A DNA stretch of 13,032 nucleotides from assembly GCA_046048055.1 (NCBI GenBank), contig JBJOGW010000065.1, forward strand, positions 1 through 13,032, read 5' to 3'. Positions within the stretch are counted from its first letter, which is position 1; each line of letters starts with the position of its first letter. Source of the stretch: SYAC01 sp046048055. GTDB taxonomy: Bacteria; Planctomycetota; Phycisphaerae; Phycisphaerales; SM1A02. The translations under genes were made by a program, and so were the position numbers. Below are positions 9,977 through 13,032 of the stretch, one piece after another. The notes under the pieces were generated by a model. The model ran no database searches. It was not told where the DNA came from and was given only the letters and a program-made list of their open reading frames with translations.

Positions 9977-10051
9977 TCGGGGCGGCCGGATTCGAACCGA
10001 CGACTTCCTGCACCCAAAGCAGGCGCTCTAGCCAAGCTGAGCTACGCCCCG
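9977..10051 (-). tRNA. tRNA-Pro (anticodon TGG)
   Basis: On the minus strand 75 nt fold as a full cloverleaf: acceptor CGGGGCG (5') with CGCCCCG (3'), D stem GCTC/GAGC, anticodon stem CCTGC/GCAGG with loop TTTGGGT, a 5-nt variable region, and T stem GTCGG/CCGGC (one G-T pair) with loop TTCGAAT. The anticodon TGG at 10016-10014 reads proline CCN codons. The discriminator is A and the CCA end is not encoded, so it is added after transcription. It lies 23 nt after the DUF2892-like gene and just before nuoA, so it may be processed from a longer transcript. Confidence 0.96.
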
Positions 10052-10074
10052 AGCGTGAACCTCGAGTCTACGCC

Positions 10075-10296
10075 TCAGATCGGCGTTCGGAAACCCATGG
10101 CTCGCACGGCGCACCAGCCCATGGCGCCCTCGATCACGCCGAAGATGCCACCCACCATGCAGCCGATCGCGGGCCAGATCAGCCATGCCGGCCCATCCAG
10201 GAACCACCACACCAGCAGGCCGGTGCCCACCGCGTCGGTGATCGCGCCGATCACCATCCGCACCTTGCGTCCACGCGCGTCGATGTTGCATTGCAT
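10075..10296 (-). CDS. Small DUF2892-like inner-membrane protein
   Basis: A 73-residue protein starting MQCNIDARGRKVRMVIGAI. The pattern of an N-terminal Cys-Asn, a short basic stretch, two membrane helices (about 13-32 and 36-55) and a final GWCAV segment is that of DUF2892/YgaP-type transmembrane proteins, which are often found near sulfur or redox genes and have no settled function when they occur alone. Its ATG overlaps the ppk2 stop by one base (TGATG), so translation is coupled; AAGGTGA lies just upstream as a Shine-Dalgarno. A longer frame reaching 10452 exists but runs through the ppk2 coding region and is rejected. It is confident as a gene and moderate as to family. Confidence 0.8.
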   Translation of the reverse strand: MQCNIDARGRKVRMVIGAITDAVGTGLLVWWFLDGPAWLIWPAIGCMVGGIFGVIEGAMGWCAVRAMGFRTPI

Positions 10297-11111
10297 CAGG
10301 TCACCTTCACCTTGGAGAGATCCATCTTCGGCTTCGGCCATTCCATCTTCAGGCCCTCGAGGGTATGCCGCAGCACCCGGGCCACCATCCAGTTCCGGAA
10401 CCACTTGCGGTTGGCGGGCACGATCCACCACGGCGCGTGATCGGTGCTGCACCGCGAGAGGGCCAGGTTGAACGCCTCCAGATACGCGTCCCAGCGCTCG
10501 CGTTCCTTCAGGTCGGCCTCGCTGAACTTCCAGTTCTTCTCGGGATCCTCCAGCCGGGCCTGCAACCGCTTGCGCTGCTCGTCACGGCTGATCCACAGGA
10601 AGAACTTGACCACGTGCGTGCCCTCGTCGCAGAGCATGCGCTCGAATCCGTTGATGGTGTCGTAGCACCGCTCCAGGCGCTTGCCCTGCACGAGCCCATG
10701 CACGCGCGCCACCAGCACGTCCTCGTAGTGGCTGCGGTTGAACACGCCGATCTCGCCTCGGCGGGGGCAGGCGCGATGCACGCGCCACAGGTAGTCATGC
10801 TCCAGCTCCACCCCGGCGGGTCGCTTGAAGGGTGTCACCACGCAGCCCTGCGGGTTGAAGCCGGTCATCACCTTGCGGATCACGCCGTCCTTGCCCGCGG
10901 TGTCGATGCCCTGCAGCACCACCAGCACGGCACGTCGGTCCTCGGCCCACAGCAGCTGCTGCAGGTGCGGCAGCGCCTCCAGATCCTCGGCCAACTGGCC
11001 TTCGCCATCCTCCTTGGTGAGGTCGGAGCAATAGTCCGGATCCAGTATCGCCAGGTCCACGCGCGAGCCCGGCTTCACCTGCAGATGCTCGATGCCTCGC
11101 AGGCCGGCCAT
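10296..11111 (-). CDS. ppk2: Polyphosphate:nucleotide phosphotransferase, PPK2 family (class III-like)
   Basis: A 271-residue PPK2 enzyme. It moves phosphate between polyphosphate and nucleotides in the cytoplasm. Landmarks: YCSDLTKEDG near 27-36, Walker A GIDTAGKDG (68-76), FNPQGC (85-90), DYLWRVHRACPRRGEIGVFNRSHYEDVL (106-133, with the lid arginines and the Walker B-type acid D131), FERMLCDEGT (156-165), NWKFSEADL and PWWIVPANRKWFRNWMVARVL (227-247). The single compact domain and these strings resemble the class III enzymes such as that of Meiothermus ruber, which phosphorylate both AMP and ADP; class assignment is by resemblance and needs a tree. The ATG lies 3 nt after the asnS stop and the gene overlaps the next one by one base, so the three form an operon. 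Confidence 0.93.
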   Translation of the reverse strand: MAGLRGIEHLQVKPGSRVDLAILDPDYCSDLTKEDGEGQLAEDLEALPHLQQLLWAEDRRAVLVVLQGIDTAGKDGVIRKVMTGFNPQGCVVTPFKRPAGVELEHDYLWRVHRACPRRGEIGVFNRSHYEDVLVARVHGLVQGKRLERCYDTINGFERMLCDEGTHVVKFFLWISRDEQRKRLQARLEDPEKNWKFSEADLKERERWDAYLEAFNLALSRCSTDHAPWWIVPANRKWFRNWMVARVLRHTLEGLKMEWPKPKMDLSKVKVT

Positions 11112-11114
11112 GGC

Positions 11115-12530
<1,416 letters not shown>

Positions 12531-12640
12531 GGCGAAGGCCCGCATCTTGGGTCGGGACCGAGATTTCGGCAACTGCAGTCGAATTGGCAGGCCTTGTGAT
12601 CCCCTCTGGTGTCATCTGAGTGTTTCAAACCATAAAAAAC

Positions 12641-12669
12641 ATGGATATGGCGAACATGATGGATATGGC
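12641..12669. repeat. 11-bp tandem direct repeat with 18-bp period
   Basis: ATGGATATGGC occurs at 12641-12651 and again, exactly, at 12659-12669. The seven bases between copies differ in content from those that follow. Two copies less than two helical turns apart upstream of asnS could be a paired binding site, or a simple local duplication. Confidence 0.55.
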
Positions 12670-12682
12670 AAGATCAGCATAA

Positions 12683-12729
12683 ATCGACACGAATCGATGC
12701 TCAAAGTCAATCAATCGATACATGATCGA
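12683..12729. repeat. Four ATCGA pentamers at helical spacing
   Basis: ATCGA begins at 12683, 12693, 12714 and 12725, at steps of 10, 21 and 11 bp, so all four face nearly the same side of the helix. Two continue as ATCGAT. The last two form TCGAT-N5-ATCGA (12715-12729). The arrangement suggests cooperative protein binding; no regulator is known. Confidence 0.4.
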
Positions 12730-12833
12730 CTCATTTCAAATCACGATGCTTTCTGTAACTGAACTAACGTCCTATAAATCTAAAGTATACAGTTCAAACC
12801 AGTTTGGTACAGGGATTGCATCGACCAAGGATC

Positions 12834-13032
12834 GTGTTTCTGCGCTTCCTCCATCCCTCGGTCTCCGACGCCGGAACGGGCGGTTCCACCGCCTGGGACA
12901 ACCCTTCACGCCCCAGGCTGAACCTGCTCCTGAGCTACGGCGGCTGGCGGGATGATGCGTTGGAGCGGCAGTTGCCTCCGCTGCTTCGCCCCATGGGTGT
13001 GCAGTGCCTCGAGGCCCGGACCGGTGAGCAGG
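12834..13032 (+). CDS. Unrecognised protein, N-terminal part only
   Basis: From GTG 12834 the frame is open to the window end, giving 66 residues; the frame is closed upstream by TAA at 12765-12767. GC rises sharply at the same point to the level of the neighbouring genes, which supports real coding. The sequence begins with a low-complexity Ser/Gly/Thr tract and then reads RLNLLLSYGGWRDD, an amphipathic stretch ALERQLPPLLRPMG, and VQCLEARTGEQ. The strand-helix-strand order is faintly like the first part of a response-regulator receiver domain but lacks the Asp pair after the first strand. Start is uncertain: AAGGA sits only 2 nt before the GTG, and TTG 12804 or 12816 are alternatives. No function is assigned. 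Confidence 0.55.
   Translation, partial: MFLRFLHPSVSDAGTGGSTAWDNPSRPRLNLLLSYGGWRDDALERQLPPLLRPMGVQCLEARTGEQ

Larger units (their letters stand above)
12531..12833. other. AT-rich 303-bp intergenic region between asnS and the right-hand gene
   Basis: This is the only long gene-free stretch. GC falls to about 37-40% over roughly 12,620-12,790 (24/60 and 22/60 in two lines counted), against roughly 65-73% in flanking genes. It holds the direct repeat and the ATCGA series listed separately, the small palindromes GTTTCAAAC (12622-12630) and ATTTCAAAT (12733-12741), CAAAC-CA-GTTTG (12795-12806), CCAT-N7-ATGG (12630-12644), and -10-like TATAAA (12773-12778) and TATACA (12786-12791) on the plus strand. 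Short frames inside it have no recognisable protein character. It probably carries the divergent promoters of asnS and the right-hand gene; no T-box, riboswitch or DnaA box was recognised. Confidence 0.6.

Noticed and set aside
9967..10035. N-terminal extension of nuoA to 10035
   Set aside because: It would be translated from inside the tRNA-Pro gene and adds residues not found in NuoA; ATG 9966 or 9954 gives a normal length.
10297..10452. N-terminal extension of the DUF2892-like protein
   Set aside because: It lies entirely within ppk2, and the MQCN start with a good Shine-Dalgarno at the TGATG overlap matches the family.
12604..12830. Replication origin in the AT-rich island
   Set aside because: A parB gene nearby and low GC are suggestive, but I saw no DnaA boxes (TTATNCACA or its complement), and dnaA, dnaN or gidA are not in the window.
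12531..12833. T-box leader before asnS
   Set aside because: No T-box sequence or terminator/antiterminator pair was recognised on the minus strand, and no T-run precedes the start.

Overview
The window looks like chromosomal DNA of a high-GC, Gram-negative-type bacterium. The closest fit is a planctomycete of the Phycisphaerae type, but this is an inference from gene style: a Tat-signalled TIM-barrel isomerase, a secreted M28 peptidase with a PDZ domain, a beta-CASP exonuclease, a scattered complex I gene, and several starts without a Shine-Dalgarno sequence. No rRNA or taxon marker confirms it. No phage, insertion sequence, CRISPR array or integrase is visible. Most genes are ordinary housekeeping genes.

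Layout. 1-845 (+): the 3' part of parB, cut by the window edge, with a perfect 14-bp parS-like palindrome inside the gene at 630-643. 907-6291 (-): a unit read leftwards as gcvP, then a hydroxypyruvate isomerase-like gene with a Tat signal, then a beta-CASP metallo-beta-lactamase-fold nuclease that may have its own promoter. 6292-6389: a divergent promoter region. 6390-9542 (+): a secreted M28 peptidase with PA-like insert and PDZ domain, then an aldo/keto reductase. 9553-12530 (-): read leftwards as asnS, a class III-like polyphosphate kinase 2 gene, a 73-residue DUF2892-like membrane protein, tRNA-Pro(TGG), and an isolated nuoA that ends tail to tail with the reductase. 12531-12833: a 303-bp intergenic stretch, AT-rich for most of its length (about 37-40% GC against roughly 65-73% around it), with short direct repeats and helically spaced ATCGA pentamers. 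12834-13032 (+): the start of an unrecognised gene cut by the right edge.

How the genes work together. gcvP and the Hyi-like gene are nearly fused (3-nt gap) and both touch glycine/serine/glyoxylate carbon, although the isomerase carries an export signal. asnS and ppk2 are also 3 nt apart: asparaginyl-tRNA synthetase releases AMP, which class III PPK2 enzymes can rephosphorylate with polyphosphate. The two most interesting non-gene signals are the parS-like site inside parB and the structured AT-rich island upstream of asnS. I see no clear new multi-gene defence or mobile system here.
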